Source: CAYLRU01 sp964386565 (lineage in GTDB: Bacteria; Desulfobacterota; Desulfobacteria; Desulfobacterales; UBA5616). From it: a DNA stretch of 64,000 bases. The notes beneath the pieces were generated by a model that saw nothing but the letters and a program-made list of their open reading frames with translations, had not been told where the DNA came from and ran no database searches. Positions within the stretch are counted from its first letter, which is position 1. Every line of letters begins with the position of its first letter. The stretch spans positions 3,229-67,228 of the forward strand of contig CAYLRU010000012.1 in NCBI GenBank assembly GCA_964386565.1. The letters run 5' to 3'. Positions 53,615 to 62,511 of the stretch are shown here, piece after piece. A program made the position numbers and the translations under genes.

Positions 53615-56377
53615 TTACTGTATCATGTTGAACACTTTTCGATATCGCAGCAGGGTATCCAGGGGTAGCCTGAAATTGATATCCATGTTGACGCCCTGGA
53701 AAACAGACCCTTTTTTACCGGCTTCCAGCTTTACAAATCTCCCGATATCCTTCTCGTAGACGAAGGGGAGGGGATCGGTGGGCTTGCCGTTGAATGAAAG
53801 CCGCATCACCAGATCGTTTCCTTCGGTTGCCAGTCCCAGTGTAGCCCAATTGTAATCATAGCTTTTTAAAACCTCTCTGGCAAGATCCATTTGTACGTTC
53901 TCGGGGGTGCCGGTCGCGATGCCTGCCAATAATTTTTCCGTGTTGCGGACGCGGATTCTTCCCCCCTGACCGGGCGTGGAATATAAAAAGCCGTCTTTAA
54001 AAATCAGCCTTCCATCTGTATATCTTAACGGAATACGGCCGTTTACGGTCCCTTTCCCTTCCGCCTCTGCAGCCCCGAACTGTTCCAGCAGCATGGCCAG
54101 GTTCAACCGATCGCAGTACAGTACCAGGTTGTAGTCGCTTTTATCCCCCGTAATTCTCAGGGCATGGGTATCCACATGTCCGTTGCACCAGTTAAAACCG
54201 GCCGTCTCGATCAAAAGAGAATCCTTTGATTCCATTTGATACTCAATAAACCCCTTTTTTATGGAAATGCCGCCGACTGTTGCAGATGCAAATTCGATAC
54301 GCTGTTTAGGCGCGGATTTAAACTCAAGCAGACTCGGAAAAAACAGTTGTGACCGTATGTTTTTGACGGACAGGTCTGCATCCGGGTTTTCAAGGGTTGC
54401 GTCTTGGATATCGGCATTTAGAGACACATTGAAATTTCGGTCGGTATAAGAAACACTTCCTGCGAGGCCAAAACCGCCGTCAATGGTAAATCCCTTGGCC
54501 GATGGCGTCAAACGGCCCAAATCAAAGGGGGCCGGCGTAACGTAGGGCAGGCTTTCATAATCCATATTAAAGGAAACCCTGTTATCGGAATCCGAAAATT
54601 CGGATCTTCCGGAGAACGCCACGGTGAAATCCGGTATGACGTGGCTTTGATGGGTTCCCTGAATATCAAATGCAAAGCCGGTCTGTCGCAATTTTCCCGA
54701 TACAGGGCCAAGATCCATGTCGCTGAAACGGATCTGCCGGATTGCAAAATTGCCTGATTTTCCATTCATTTGCCGGGGCCATGAGACCGGCAGGTTGACG
54801 GATATGTCCTTCAGGTGCACCTGTGAGGCGGGGAATGCCGCATTTGCCCGGGAAATGGCGGCTGTTCCGGAAAACCGCATGTCCGGGGCTCCCGGGTTTT
54901 CAAATTTTCCCATGAAAGACAGTTTCGGCAGATTCATTTCCGCGTCTTCCATACGAATCTGCGTATTTGTTGATTTCCAGGTGAGGTCAAAGACGGGTTT
55001 TTCACCGGGATTCAATACGATGGTTCCCCCTGCTGATATATTTTCGATTTTGCCGGACACCGGACCGGAGAACGTTGATAAGCCGTTAACGGAAAGATTG
55101 AAATCTCCCACAACACCGCCGCCGTTGCCTTTTACCGCTATTTGGAAACGGGGTTGCCCCGACGCAATGACAAAATCGCCGATTTTGACATTTCCACCGG
55201 CCATGGTGGATTTTTTTTCATGGATATTTTTGTTTTTCAGGTCAAAGGACCAGGATCCGTTCTCCGGGATGTTGAATGAGACGTCACAGGCAAGATTGAA
55301 CGGGGATTTGAGGGTTATCAGGTTGTCCTTGCCGGAAAAGGGTTCCAGGATCGCCAGGATGTTTCCGGAACCGCTGATGGTATTTTCATGGATATCCATT
55401 TCCCCTGAAAAATCCGTCAGCAGAATGGGCAGGGGGGAGGAAAGCCGCAGATCGGTCAGTCTGATTTTCCAGGGCGTTTCTTGTTGTCGGCCAATGGACA
55501 GTTTTATCGGAACAGACTGCGGATCGCCGTTCTTCTGACAGGGAGTCGTCCGGATACCGCCATAGGAAATATCCGGATTAAGGACCACGGCATCGGCTGA
55601 AACCGAAACCAAAGCAAGAGGTGATAAACCGATTCTGGCAAATACCGTAACGTCGGCTTTGCCGGAAAGTTTCAGCTCTTCAACCCGATCTGATACCGCG
55701 GTAATGGAATCGAGGCGAAAAGATTTTGATGCAATGCGAATATCGGATGAATTGGCTGCGAGATCGATTTTGACGTCCAGTTCAACGGTCTGGCCGAAAG
55801 GATAAACCAATGCCCTGCACAACAACCGGCCCATGTCCGAATCCAACGGGGTCATCTCGATATGAAAAGGGACACGGTATGATCGATCCGCCATGGCAAG
55901 GACAAGGTCGGCCTTTGACAGCACGATTCGCTGAACAATAAAATTCCCGGTGCTGTCTGTCATCTGATTTTCCTTGTCCGAATCGTTCTTACGTTTGCCC
56001 AGGGGTAAAAAGCCGGGAATTGAAAACACCCCATTGATGTATTCGCCGTAGATTGTAAGGCCGTTCAGCCGGATTTCCTTGACGGTTTTGTAAAAAATAT
56101 CAAAAGGGGAAAAATCGATTTTCAGCGTTTCGATGACAATACCCGGTTTGGATGGGGAACCCAGACGGATGTTTTCCAAATCCGCTCCGTAAAGCCCGAG
56201 ACGGCGCACCTTGCATGAAAAGCTTTCTATGCCGGCATTTTCGGCCAGGTCCGGGAGGATATTGTTTTGCAGAAAATAGGGCAACAAAAGGCAGGCGGCA
56301 ACGAAAAGGCAGAACAACATTCCGCCAGCCACAAAAAAAACAAAGATAACGGTATTTTTGTTGAGTGTTAAACGCAT
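53615..56377 (-). CDS. YdbH-family AsmA-like intermembrane phospholipid transport protein
   Basis: 920 residues with one N-terminal membrane anchor (VIFVFFVAGGMLFCLFVAAC, about 9-28). The rest is long repetitive beta strand, as expected of the TamB/AsmA-like lipid-bridging proteins; the C-terminal dicarboxylate-like segment DTLLRYRKVFNMIQ is typical of YdbH. Bridges inner and outer membranes with YnbE and YdbL, which follow immediately downstream. Similar in length to the enterobacterial protein. Confidence 0.87.
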   Translation of the reverse strand: MRLTLNKNTVIFVFFVAGGMLFCLFVAACLLLPYFLQNNILPDLAENAGIESFSCKVRRLGLYGADLENIRLGSPSKPGIVIETLKIDFSPFDIFYKTVKEIRLNGLTIYGEYINGVFSIPGFLPLGKRKNDSDKENQMTDSTGNFIVQRIVLSKADLVLAMADRSYRVPFHIEMTPLDSDMGRLLCRALVYPFGQTVELDVKIDLAANSSDIRIASKSFRLDSITAVSDRVEELKLSGKADVTVFARIGLSPLALVSVSADAVVLNPDISYGGIRTTPCQKNGDPQSVPIKLSIGRQQETPWKIRLTDLRLSSPLPILLTDFSGEMDIHENTISGSGNILAILEPFSGKDNLITLKSPFNLACDVSFNIPENGSWSFDLKNKNIHEKKSTMAGGNVKIGDFVIASGQPRFQIAVKGNGGGVVGDFNLSVNGLSTFSGPVSGKIENISAGGTIVLNPGEKPVFDLTWKSTNTQIRMEDAEMNLPKLSFMGKFENPGAPDMRFSGTAAISRANAAFPASQVHLKDISVNLPVSWPRQMNGKSGNFAIRQIRFSDMDLGPVSGKLRQTGFAFDIQGTHQSHVIPDFTVAFSGRSEFSDSDNRVSFNMDYESLPYVTPAPFDLGRLTPSAKGFTIDGGFGLAGSVSYTDRNFNVSLNADIQDATLENPDADLSVKNIRSQLFFPSLLEFKSAPKQRIEFASATVGGISIKKGFIEYQMESKDSLLIETAGFNWCNGHVDTHALRITGDKSDYNLVLYCDRLNLAMLLEQFGAAEAEGKGTVNGRIPLRYTDGRLIFKDGFLYSTPGQGGRIRVRNTEKLLAGIATGTPENVQMDLAREVLKSYDYNWATLGLATEGNDLVMRLSFNGKPTDPLPFVYEKDIGRFVKLEAGKKGSVFQGVNMDINFRLPLDTLLRYRKVFNMIQ

Positions 56378-56475
56378 CGGCGTTTTTGTTTTTTGTGCAT
56401 CTTGTTCCTGAATGTGGGTTGAGCGTTGCGATGTCGGCCGGGTATGGCCCCTCTACTTTCAAATTGAAATCACTT

Positions 56476-57510
56476 CTACACATTGAATCGAAACGTTATA
56501 ACATCCCCGTCCTTGACTTCATAAGTTTTGCCTTCGAGTCTTGTTGCCCCGTTTTTTCTGGCGTCGTTATACGAGCCGGCGGCCATCAGGTCATCATAGG
56601 CCAGCACTTCCGCCCGGATGAACCCTTTTTTCATATCCGTGTGAATGACGCCGGCGGCATCCTGTGCCTGGGTGCCTGATTTGATGGTCCACGCCCGGAC
56701 TTCGTCCGGACCCACGGTAAAAAATGAGATCATGCCGAGAAGCTCATAGGACCTGTGAATAACACGGTCCATGGCGGATTCCGTGATGTTGAATTCGGAC
56801 AGAAAGTCCTCGGCCTCTTCTGAAGACATCTGGGCCAGCTCATGTTCCAGTTTGCCCCGGATCACCATAAGGCCGTCTGTGTCGCTAAAACCATGGGTGT
56901 CGGGAAGATTATTGTCGTCATCCGCATTGTTGAACAGCACCAGCATGGGTTTGGCGGAGATGAACGCAAACCCTTTTAAGGCGTGTGCATTGGCCAGTTC
57001 CGGGAAATTCCGGATGGATGTTTCATTATCAAGATGTTTGCGGCATTCGATTAAAAGGGACATCTCTTCCGGGTCCGGTTTTTTCCCTCGTTTCCGGTCC
57101 AGCTCCAGCCGCTCCAGTCTTTTTTCAACGGCCAGCAAATCCGAAAAAATCATCTCCTGGTCCAACATTTTGTAATCATTACAGGGATCGGGCATTTGGC
57201 CGTCGTATCCCTTGAAATTTCGCAGAACATGAATCAATGCGTGACAATCCCGTATTTGATTCCATACGGGTTGATCCCGGGTTGTTTCCTTTTTACGCGA
57301 TGTCGCAGCCGGCAAAAAGTATTCCACCTGGGCATAAATCGTCTTCTTCGGCTGATACATCTCACTTAACCGATCGATGCGGGCATCCGGCACCCGTATG
57401 GTTCCGATCCGGTTTTCGGTTTTATTTTGAATGTCTTGAAAATTATGGGTCAATGCCTCGAAAACAGTGGCCTTTCCACATCCGGGAAGTCCGATAATGC
57501 CCAGTTTCAT
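56476..57510 (-). CDS. YchF-like protein with degenerate GTPase motifs
   Basis: 344 residues ending in the YchF/DUF933 TGS-like domain (TVGPDEVRAWTIKSGTQAQD, GVIHTDMKKGFIRAEV, GDVITFRF). The N-terminal P-loop reads GLPGCGKAT: the Ser/Thr after the P-loop Lys (normally GKS/T) is Ala. The Walker-B DxxG motif and the family's NVKE nucleotide-selectivity motif are not recognisable (VEYFLP and LFNNADDD at those positions). So it is probably a divergent, perhaps non-hydrolysing, paralogue of the ATPase YchF. Confidence 0.8.
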   Translation of the reverse strand: MKLGIIGLPGCGKATVFEALTHNFQDIQNKTENRIGTIRVPDARIDRLSEMYQPKKTIYAQVEYFLPAATSRKKETTRDQPVWNQIRDCHALIHVLRNFKGYDGQMPDPCNDYKMLDQEMIFSDLLAVEKRLERLELDRKRGKKPDPEEMSLLIECRKHLDNETSIRNFPELANAHALKGFAFISAKPMLVLFNNADDDNNLPDTHGFSDTDGLMVIRGKLEHELAQMSSEEAEDFLSEFNITESAMDRVIHRSYELLGMISFFTVGPDEVRAWTIKSGTQAQDAAGVIHTDMKKGFIRAEVLAYDDLMAAGSYNDARKNGATRLEGKTYEVKDGDVITFRFNV

Positions 57511-57619
57511 AAAAATATCCGTCCTTATTCAGTATTATCAACCCCCGTCAGTCAGACAGGGGGTTGTTTCGGAAAAAATTCCTGAAGCAGCCTCTAAGCG
57601 AGTGGGGACATGTACCACC

Positions 57620-58585
57620 TTATCGGAATAAATTCAATCGCTCCAATACGGTTTTTGCTTCACTGACGATGGATTGGATCATGTCCGCCACCGTGGGCAG
57701 GTCATGGATTCGTCCGGCCACCTGTCCCATGCCCATCATGCCTTCCGTTACATTTCCCTGCTGCCATCCTTTTCGACCCACCGCCCCGCTGATATACGGT
57801 GCAAGTTCTTCGATGGTGGCGCCGTTTTGTTCCATTTCAAGGATTTTTTCCGCCCAGGGTGTTCTCAGCACCCGGCTGGGATTCATGTGAGCCTTCATAA
57901 CCAGCATGGTATCGGTTTCCTTGGCGCCTATAATTGCCTGTTTGGCATTGGGGTGGATGGGGCATTCCAGGGTACTCATAAACCGGGTTCCCATGTTTAC
58001 GGCCTCGGCGCCCAATGCCAAGCCAGCCACCAGGGTCTTTCCGTCACAAAAACCACCGCCGACGATGAGCGGGGCCTTGATGTTTTCCGCTGCCAGGGGA
58101 GCAAGAACCAGAGACGTGACCTCTTCCATGCTGGGATGACCGCCGCATTCGGTGCCTACGATGGAGACCACGTCCACCCCCATTTTATCCACTTTGATCG
58201 CATCCCTGAGCCGGGCGCATTTATGGATGTGAATCAATCCCCCGGCCTTGATCTGATCGCGGTAGGGTTCAGGGTTTCTGCCGGCGGTTTCCAGGATTTT
58301 AACACCGGCGTCGATGACCCAACCGATGCGTTCTTCAACGGGCAGGTCCCGCATGGCCGGGAACAACCCAACGTTAACGCCGAATGGCTGATCGGTCAGA
58401 TCACGGGTTTTCTTGATTTCATCAAAAAATTTATCCCTTGTTTCAAAAAAAGCGGATGAGATACAACAGAATCCCCCTGCATTGGCAACCGCCGCCGTAA
58501 GTTCCCCCAGGGTGATGCCGTGCATGGTGCCGCACTGGATGGGGTATTTGATGCCGAGCATTTTTGTCAGTTTCGTTTCAAGCAT
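57620..58585 (-). CDS. Nitronate monooxygenase-family flavoprotein
   Basis: 321 residues, FMN TIM barrel of the NMO/2-nitropropane dioxygenase family. Signatures: IKYPIQCGTMHGIT at the N-terminus, VVSIVGTECGGHPSMEEV, IVGGGFCDGKTLVAGLALGA and VNMGTRFMSTLECPIHP. In an anaerobe the physiological substrate may be other than nitronate; many members act as enoyl reductases or are uncharacterised. Confidence 0.88.
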   Translation of the reverse strand: MLETKLTKMLGIKYPIQCGTMHGITLGELTAAVANAGGFCCISSAFFETRDKFFDEIKKTRDLTDQPFGVNVGLFPAMRDLPVEERIGWVIDAGVKILETAGRNPEPYRDQIKAGGLIHIHKCARLRDAIKVDKMGVDVVSIVGTECGGHPSMEEVTSLVLAPLAAENIKAPLIVGGGFCDGKTLVAGLALGAEAVNMGTRFMSTLECPIHPNAKQAIIGAKETDTMLVMKAHMNPSRVLRTPWAEKILEMEQNGATIEELAPYISGAVGRKGWQQGNVTEGMMGMGQVAGRIHDLPTVADMIQSIVSEAKTVLERLNLFR

Positions 58586-58665
58586 GTTGCGCCCCCTTTT
58601 TTACAAGAGTTTTAAATACTTGGTATTTTATTAAATTCGTTGAGCTTAATACTCAAAACGGAACA

Positions 58666-58712
58666 ATCAAGACATGATGAATTCAATTTTTACGAATTCA
58701 TCATGTCTTGAT
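58666..58712. repeat. Perfect 19-bp inverted repeat between divergent genes
   Basis: ATCAAGACATGATGAATTC (58666-58684) and its exact reverse complement (58694-58712), separated by 9 nt. It lies between the divergent nitronate-monooxygenase-like and Fe-S protein genes, about 80 and 138 bases from their starts. T-rich sequence follows but downstream of it no gene ends, so an operator or cruciform is more likely than a terminator. Confidence 0.72.
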
Positions 58713-58849
58713 CATATCATTATTTTTTGTTACAGAAAAGCATTTGAATTAGGCTTATATGAAAACAGCCGTCTGGCACAAATAAAGTTTCTGTAAAATC
58801 CCGTTATCACCAATGACACCTATTAACCTGTAACCAAAAGGAGAAAACC

Positions 58850-59851
58850 ATGGCTGAAAAAGATATATATCATCAGTTGGCCGAGGCGATCGGCGCTGCG
58901 GATTCAAAACTGATTCCGGAAATAATGAAAAAAATGGCCAATGAGAATGAAATGAAGCTGGTCATGGCGGCCTCTCCTCCGGCAACGGTGGACGAACTGG
59001 CTGAAAAAACAGCCGTTGCAAAAGATGAAGCCCGGCAATTGCTGGACGGGCTGTTCACAAAGGGATTTATTTATAAGTCGAAAAAGCCCGATGCCATCAG
59101 ATATTACCGTGTTCGGCATCTGCTCCAGTTCCATGATGCAACAATTCTTACCCCTGGCCTGTCCCAGGACATACTGGATATGTGGAAGGAGTTCGACCAT
59201 AAGGAATGGCCCATGTTTCTGGACAAGTATGAACAGTTTTTGCCGAAGCCCGGGTCACGGGTGATCCCGGTGAATGTCTCCATATCGCCGGAGTCGAAAA
59301 TACTCGCCTTTGAGGATGTCCGCAACATCGTGGAAAATGCCGATCGACTGGCCGTGGTCAACTGTACCTGCCGGCTGGTGGACGGAAGATGCGGCAAGCC
59401 ATTGGAGGTCTGCATCCAGGTCAACAAGGCGGCCGATTATACGCTTGAACGGGGGACCGGGCGCGAGCTGACCAGGCAGGAAGCCCTTGATATGCTGAAA
59501 ATGTGCGAGGATGAGGGCCTGGTTCATATAACGGATAACCGCCGGGCCATCGGAAATCTGATCTGCAACTGCTGCGAGGATTGCTGTATCAACTGGCCGG
59601 GATCCCGGAAGGCCAGTAAAAAATTTGTCGCGCCCAGTCGGTTTGTCGCTACCGTGGATGCGGATGCATGCACCGGGTGTGAGGTCTGCCTCGATCGATG
59701 CTATTTTGATGCCATCACCATGAATGGAGAAGACGGGACAGCCTGCATTGATGAGGAAAACTGCATGGGATGCGGTCTATGCATGGTGACCTGCGATACC
59801 GGAGCTATGTCCTTAAAAGAAGTACGGGCCGAGGATTTTGTGCAGGATTAG
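58850..59851 (+). CDS. Winged-helix/4Fe-4S dicluster protein
   Basis: 333 residues. The first about 90 residues look like a winged helix (ATVDELAEKTAVAKDEARQLLDGLFTKGFI). The centre has VNCTCRLVDGRCG and, further on, NLICNCCEDCCINWPG, which would bind one or two metal clusters. The C-terminus carries two 4Fe-4S motifs (CTGCEVCLDRCYF and CMGCGLCMVTCDTGA). AAAGGAG ribosome site precedes the ATG. Could be a redox-responsive regulator or an electron-transfer protein with a helical fold; undecided. Confidence 0.75.
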   Translation: MAEKDIYHQLAEAIGAADSKLIPEIMKKMANENEMKLVMAASPPATVDELAEKTAVAKDEARQLLDGLFTKGFIYKSKKPDAIRYYRVRHLLQFHDATILTPGLSQDILDMWKEFDHKEWPMFLDKYEQFLPKPGSRVIPVNVSISPESKILAFEDVRNIVENADRLAVVNCTCRLVDGRCGKPLEVCIQVNKAADYTLERGTGRELTRQEALDMLKMCEDEGLVHITDNRRAIGNLICNCCEDCCINWPGSRKASKKFVAPSRFVATVDADACTGCEVCLDRCYFDAITMNGEDGTACIDEENCMGCGLCMVTCDTGAMSLKEVRAEDFVQD

Positions 59852-59935
59852 GCCGGACAGATTGCTGGCGAAAGGTTTCCTTTAATTGTAAGAGGTCGTT
59901 TAATCGGTTGGCGACCGGTTTGGTTTGGGTGAAAG

Positions 59936-59978
59936 TAAGGGCGGTATGACGGTTCATTTCTGTTCTGCCGCCCTTTTT
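59936..59978 (+). terminator. Rho-independent terminator after Fe-S protein gene
   Basis: Stem AGGGCGG (59938-59944) / CCGCCCT (59968-59974) followed by T5; long loop of 23 nt with possible internal pairing. Confidence 0.68.
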
Positions 59979-59988
59979 GACATAGTTC

Positions 59989-60130
59989 GTGTACATTCAG
60001 AAACGGTGTGCTTTAGTTTATGTCAAGGCCGCAGTTTTTTTGAAACCGCAGGCTTCGGGCGTTACCTACAGGATTTCAGGGGAGCGGGAACACAGGCCCG
60101 GGCCAAAAGATGCCCCTTATGGGTGGACAA
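59989..60130 (+). repeat. Dispersed MITE-like repeat, copy C (diverged)
   Basis: Aligned in the same orientation as copy B. Shared blocks: AGTTCGTGT-CAT-C-GAAACGGT at the left end, TTTTGAAAC-GCAGG in the middle, AGGATTTCA...GAGCG..AACACAG and AAAAGATGCC near the right. The right end is degraded. Its last 20 bases overlap a possible longer 5' frame of the hexokinase gene, which argues against that start. Confidence 0.6.
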
Positions 60131-60151
60131 TGGTTAACGGGTGAGGAACCT

Positions 60152-61354
60152 GTGAACGATTTTGAGTTAACAACCGAAATGCTTATCGACATTTCCCTGG
60201 TCTTTAAGGAAAGGGTCAGGGAGGGTTTTGCCCGGGATAACACGGAGATAAAGTGCCTTCCCACATTTATTCCAACGGAAAAACGGTTAAAGGGAAATAC
60301 GGCGTACGTGCTGGATCTGGGCGGGTCAAACCTGCGGGCCGCCGTTGTTTCTTTTCATGGCGGCAAACCGGAAATTTTAAAGGGCCCGGTAAAAAAGACC
60401 ATGCCCTGGAAAAGGAATGTTCCCCTGCCAAAAGAAGTATTTTTAGGGATTCAGGCGGATTTGCTGGCTTCTTTGGGGTATGGGCAAGAATGCCCACTGG
60501 GATATTGTTTTTCATATCCGGCAGCGGCTACACCGGATCGTGATGCCTTGCTGTTGGACTGGACCAAGGGAATCCATGTCCCTGATACACGGGGAAAGCC
60601 CGTGGGCAGGATGCTGGTGCATCACATCAGGCGCCGTTATAAAAACCTCAAGTTGAGCAGCATTACCGTGATCAACGATACCGTCGCCGCCCTGTTCGCG
60701 GGATTGATCGAGCCCGGAGGGGATACCCGCATCGGCCTGATTGCAGGGACGGGAACAAACATGGCTGCATTTGTGGATGCGTCCTTCATCCCCAAGCTTT
60801 CGGGTGTTTCAGACCAGCGGGGAATGATTTCCGTCAACCTGGAGTCGGGAAATTTTGATCCGCCTCATCTGACCCGATGGGATCGGATCGTTGATGAGAA
60901 TTCGGAGAACAGGGGCCGGCAGCGGTTTGAAAAGGCCGTATCCGGTTTGTATTTAAGCCGGATATTCAAGGCCGTATTTCCGGAAAGCAGCCTGGAAGGA
61001 GACGCCGGTGCAAAAGGTCTCATTGCGTTATACCGACGGCATGACGGCCGACCGGAAACGGATCAATCAAAAACGATAAGACAAATATACCAACGATCCG
61101 CAAGACTGACGGCAGCAGCATTATCAGGGATTACGGTCCTGCTGTCGGAACATCAGTCCGCCGGGCACACCCGGGTGACGGGAGAGGGGGCTCTGTTCAG
61201 AAGCCGGCTGGACAGCCGGACACGATATGCATCCATTGTTAAAACCACCTGCGATATGCTGCTTGAAAAAATGGGCCGAACGGACATAAGATTTGCATTT
61301 TCCCGGATTCAGGATCCCAGCCTGGTGGGCTCGGCCCTTGCCGCATTATCGTAA
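60152..61354 (+). CDS. Eukaryotic-type hexokinase
   Basis: About 400 residues. GTG 60152 chosen because GAGGA lies five bases ahead; a longer frame (ATG 60110) runs into repeat copy C. Motifs follow the hexokinase_1/2 family: VLDLGGSNLRAAVV (phosphate 1), VINDTVAALFAG (catalytic Asp), GLIAGTGTNMAAFV, and ESGNFDPPHLTRWDRIVDEN with EKAVSGLYLSRI, matching the EWGNF...DRxxD...FEKMxSGMYLGEI order of eukaryotic hexokinases. Phosphorylates hexoses with ATP. The ROK-type glucokinase usual in bacteria lacks this layout. Confidence 0.85.
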   Translation: MNDFELTTEMLIDISLVFKERVREGFARDNTEIKCLPTFIPTEKRLKGNTAYVLDLGGSNLRAAVVSFHGGKPEILKGPVKKTMPWKRNVPLPKEVFLGIQADLLASLGYGQECPLGYCFSYPAAATPDRDALLLDWTKGIHVPDTRGKPVGRMLVHHIRRRYKNLKLSSITVINDTVAALFAGLIEPGGDTRIGLIAGTGTNMAAFVDASFIPKLSGVSDQRGMISVNLESGNFDPPHLTRWDRIVDENSENRGRQRFEKAVSGLYLSRIFKAVFPESSLEGDAGAKGLIALYRRHDGRPETDQSKTIRQIYQRSARLTAAALSGITVLLSEHQSAGHTRVTGEGALFRSRLDSRTRYASIVKTTCDMLLEKMGRTDIRFAFSRIQDPSLVGSALAALS

Positions 61355-61411
61355 AGAAACGATACCGTCGTTAAATTTGCCGAAACGATAAAAAAACAGG
61401 GAGAGTGCAGC

Positions 61412-62503
61412 ATGTTAAAAATCATTCGTGCTTATTTAAACCTTTTGGTGCCCTTTTCCCTCATCATCCTTTTATCCTGTGCGGCACCGACCACCAAAAG
61501 GGCTGTGGTGGACCCGCAGCTGGCAAAAGAAGAGGCGCATAAACAGCGGATTATCGCCCTTAAAACCATGATGGAAAACCGGATTCGTCTTTTTGATCTT
61601 TCCCGGTCCATTTTGCAGGGATCCATATCCCTCTGCGAAGAGAAACGGGCAGATGCCGGCTGGATAATGTTTAACAGGTTCATGTTTCCCGAGGATTTCC
61701 AGGATGCATTAAAGGAAGCGCTTGATGTTGATGAATACCTGACCATCGTATACCTTGCTCCCGGATCACCGGCGGTAAACGCAGGTCTGAAAACCGGCGA
61801 CAAAATCGTCCGGATTAATAACACGGAGATGCCGAAAAACAAAGAGGCCGCCCGGATATATCAAAAGACCTGGGCTGCCCTGGATCCGTCGTCTTTGATC
61901 CGGTTGACCGTTTTACGCAACGATGTCGAGATGAATTTTGATATGAACCCGGATCCGGTATGCGGTTATCAGGTTTACCTGGCAATGAACGATGATATCA
62001 ACGCCTTTGCAGACGGAGAAAACGTCGTAATCATGCAGGGAATGATGCGGTTTGCCCAGAAGGACAATGAACTGGCCCTGGTCATAACCCACGAGCTGGC
62101 CCATAATGTAATGGGACATGTGGATGCACAGAGGAAGAACACCATGGCAGGGGGATTTCTGGGACTCATCGTCGATATTGCGGCAGCCGCGGCAGGCGTG
62201 AACACCCAAGGCGTTTTTTCCGATATGGGATATCGGGCCGGGGCCATGCGGTATTCCCAGGAATTCGAATTAGAGGCGGATTACGTGGGGCTTTACATGA
62301 TGGCCCTGTCCGGGTTTGAGATCGAAAATGCCGCCGATTTCTGGCGTAAAATGGCCGCGGCCCATCCGGGCTCCATCAAAACCAATCATGCCAGTACCCA
62401 TCCGGCAACGGCCCAGCGGTTTGTGGCACTGGAGAATACGATAAAGGAAATTAAAAACAAGCAGGAAAAAGGCCTGGCATTAAAGCCGGAATTAAAAGAC
62501 TAA
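61412..62503 (+). CDS. M48-family metalloprotease lipoprotein with PDZ domain
   Basis: 363 residues. Lipobox ILLSC (Cys near residue 23). A PDZ-like domain (about 110-160: VYLAPGSPAVNAGLKTGDKIVRINN) precedes the zinc-protease domain with the active motif VITHELAHNVMGH (HExxH) and a later ELEAD glutamate ligand (EFELEADYVGLYMM). Probably a periplasmic or outer-membrane quality-control protease. GGGAGAG ribosome site. The next gene starts 8 bases after. Confidence 0.92.
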   Translation: MLKIIRAYLNLLVPFSLIILLSCAAPTTKRAVVDPQLAKEEAHKQRIIALKTMMENRIRLFDLSRSILQGSISLCEEKRADAGWIMFNRFMFPEDFQDALKEALDVDEYLTIVYLAPGSPAVNAGLKTGDKIVRINNTEMPKNKEAARIYQKTWAALDPSSLIRLTVLRNDVEMNFDMNPDPVCGYQVYLAMNDDINAFADGENVVIMQGMMRFAQKDNELALVITHELAHNVMGHVDAQRKNTMAGGFLGLIVDIAAAAAGVNTQGVFSDMGYRAGAMRYSQEFELEADYVGLYMMALSGFEIENAADFWRKMAAAHPGSIKTNHASTHPATAQRFVALENTIKEIKNKQEKGLALKPELKD

Positions 62504-62511
62504 CGGATCAA

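Noticed and set aside
54717..55538. 273-codon plus-strand frame opposite the YdbH-like gene
   Set aside because: Antisense shadow of a long coding region; translation has no recognisable domain.
57674..58459. 261-codon plus-strand frame opposite the nitronate-monooxygenase gene
   Set aside because: Antisense shadow; the minus-strand protein carries complete family motifs.
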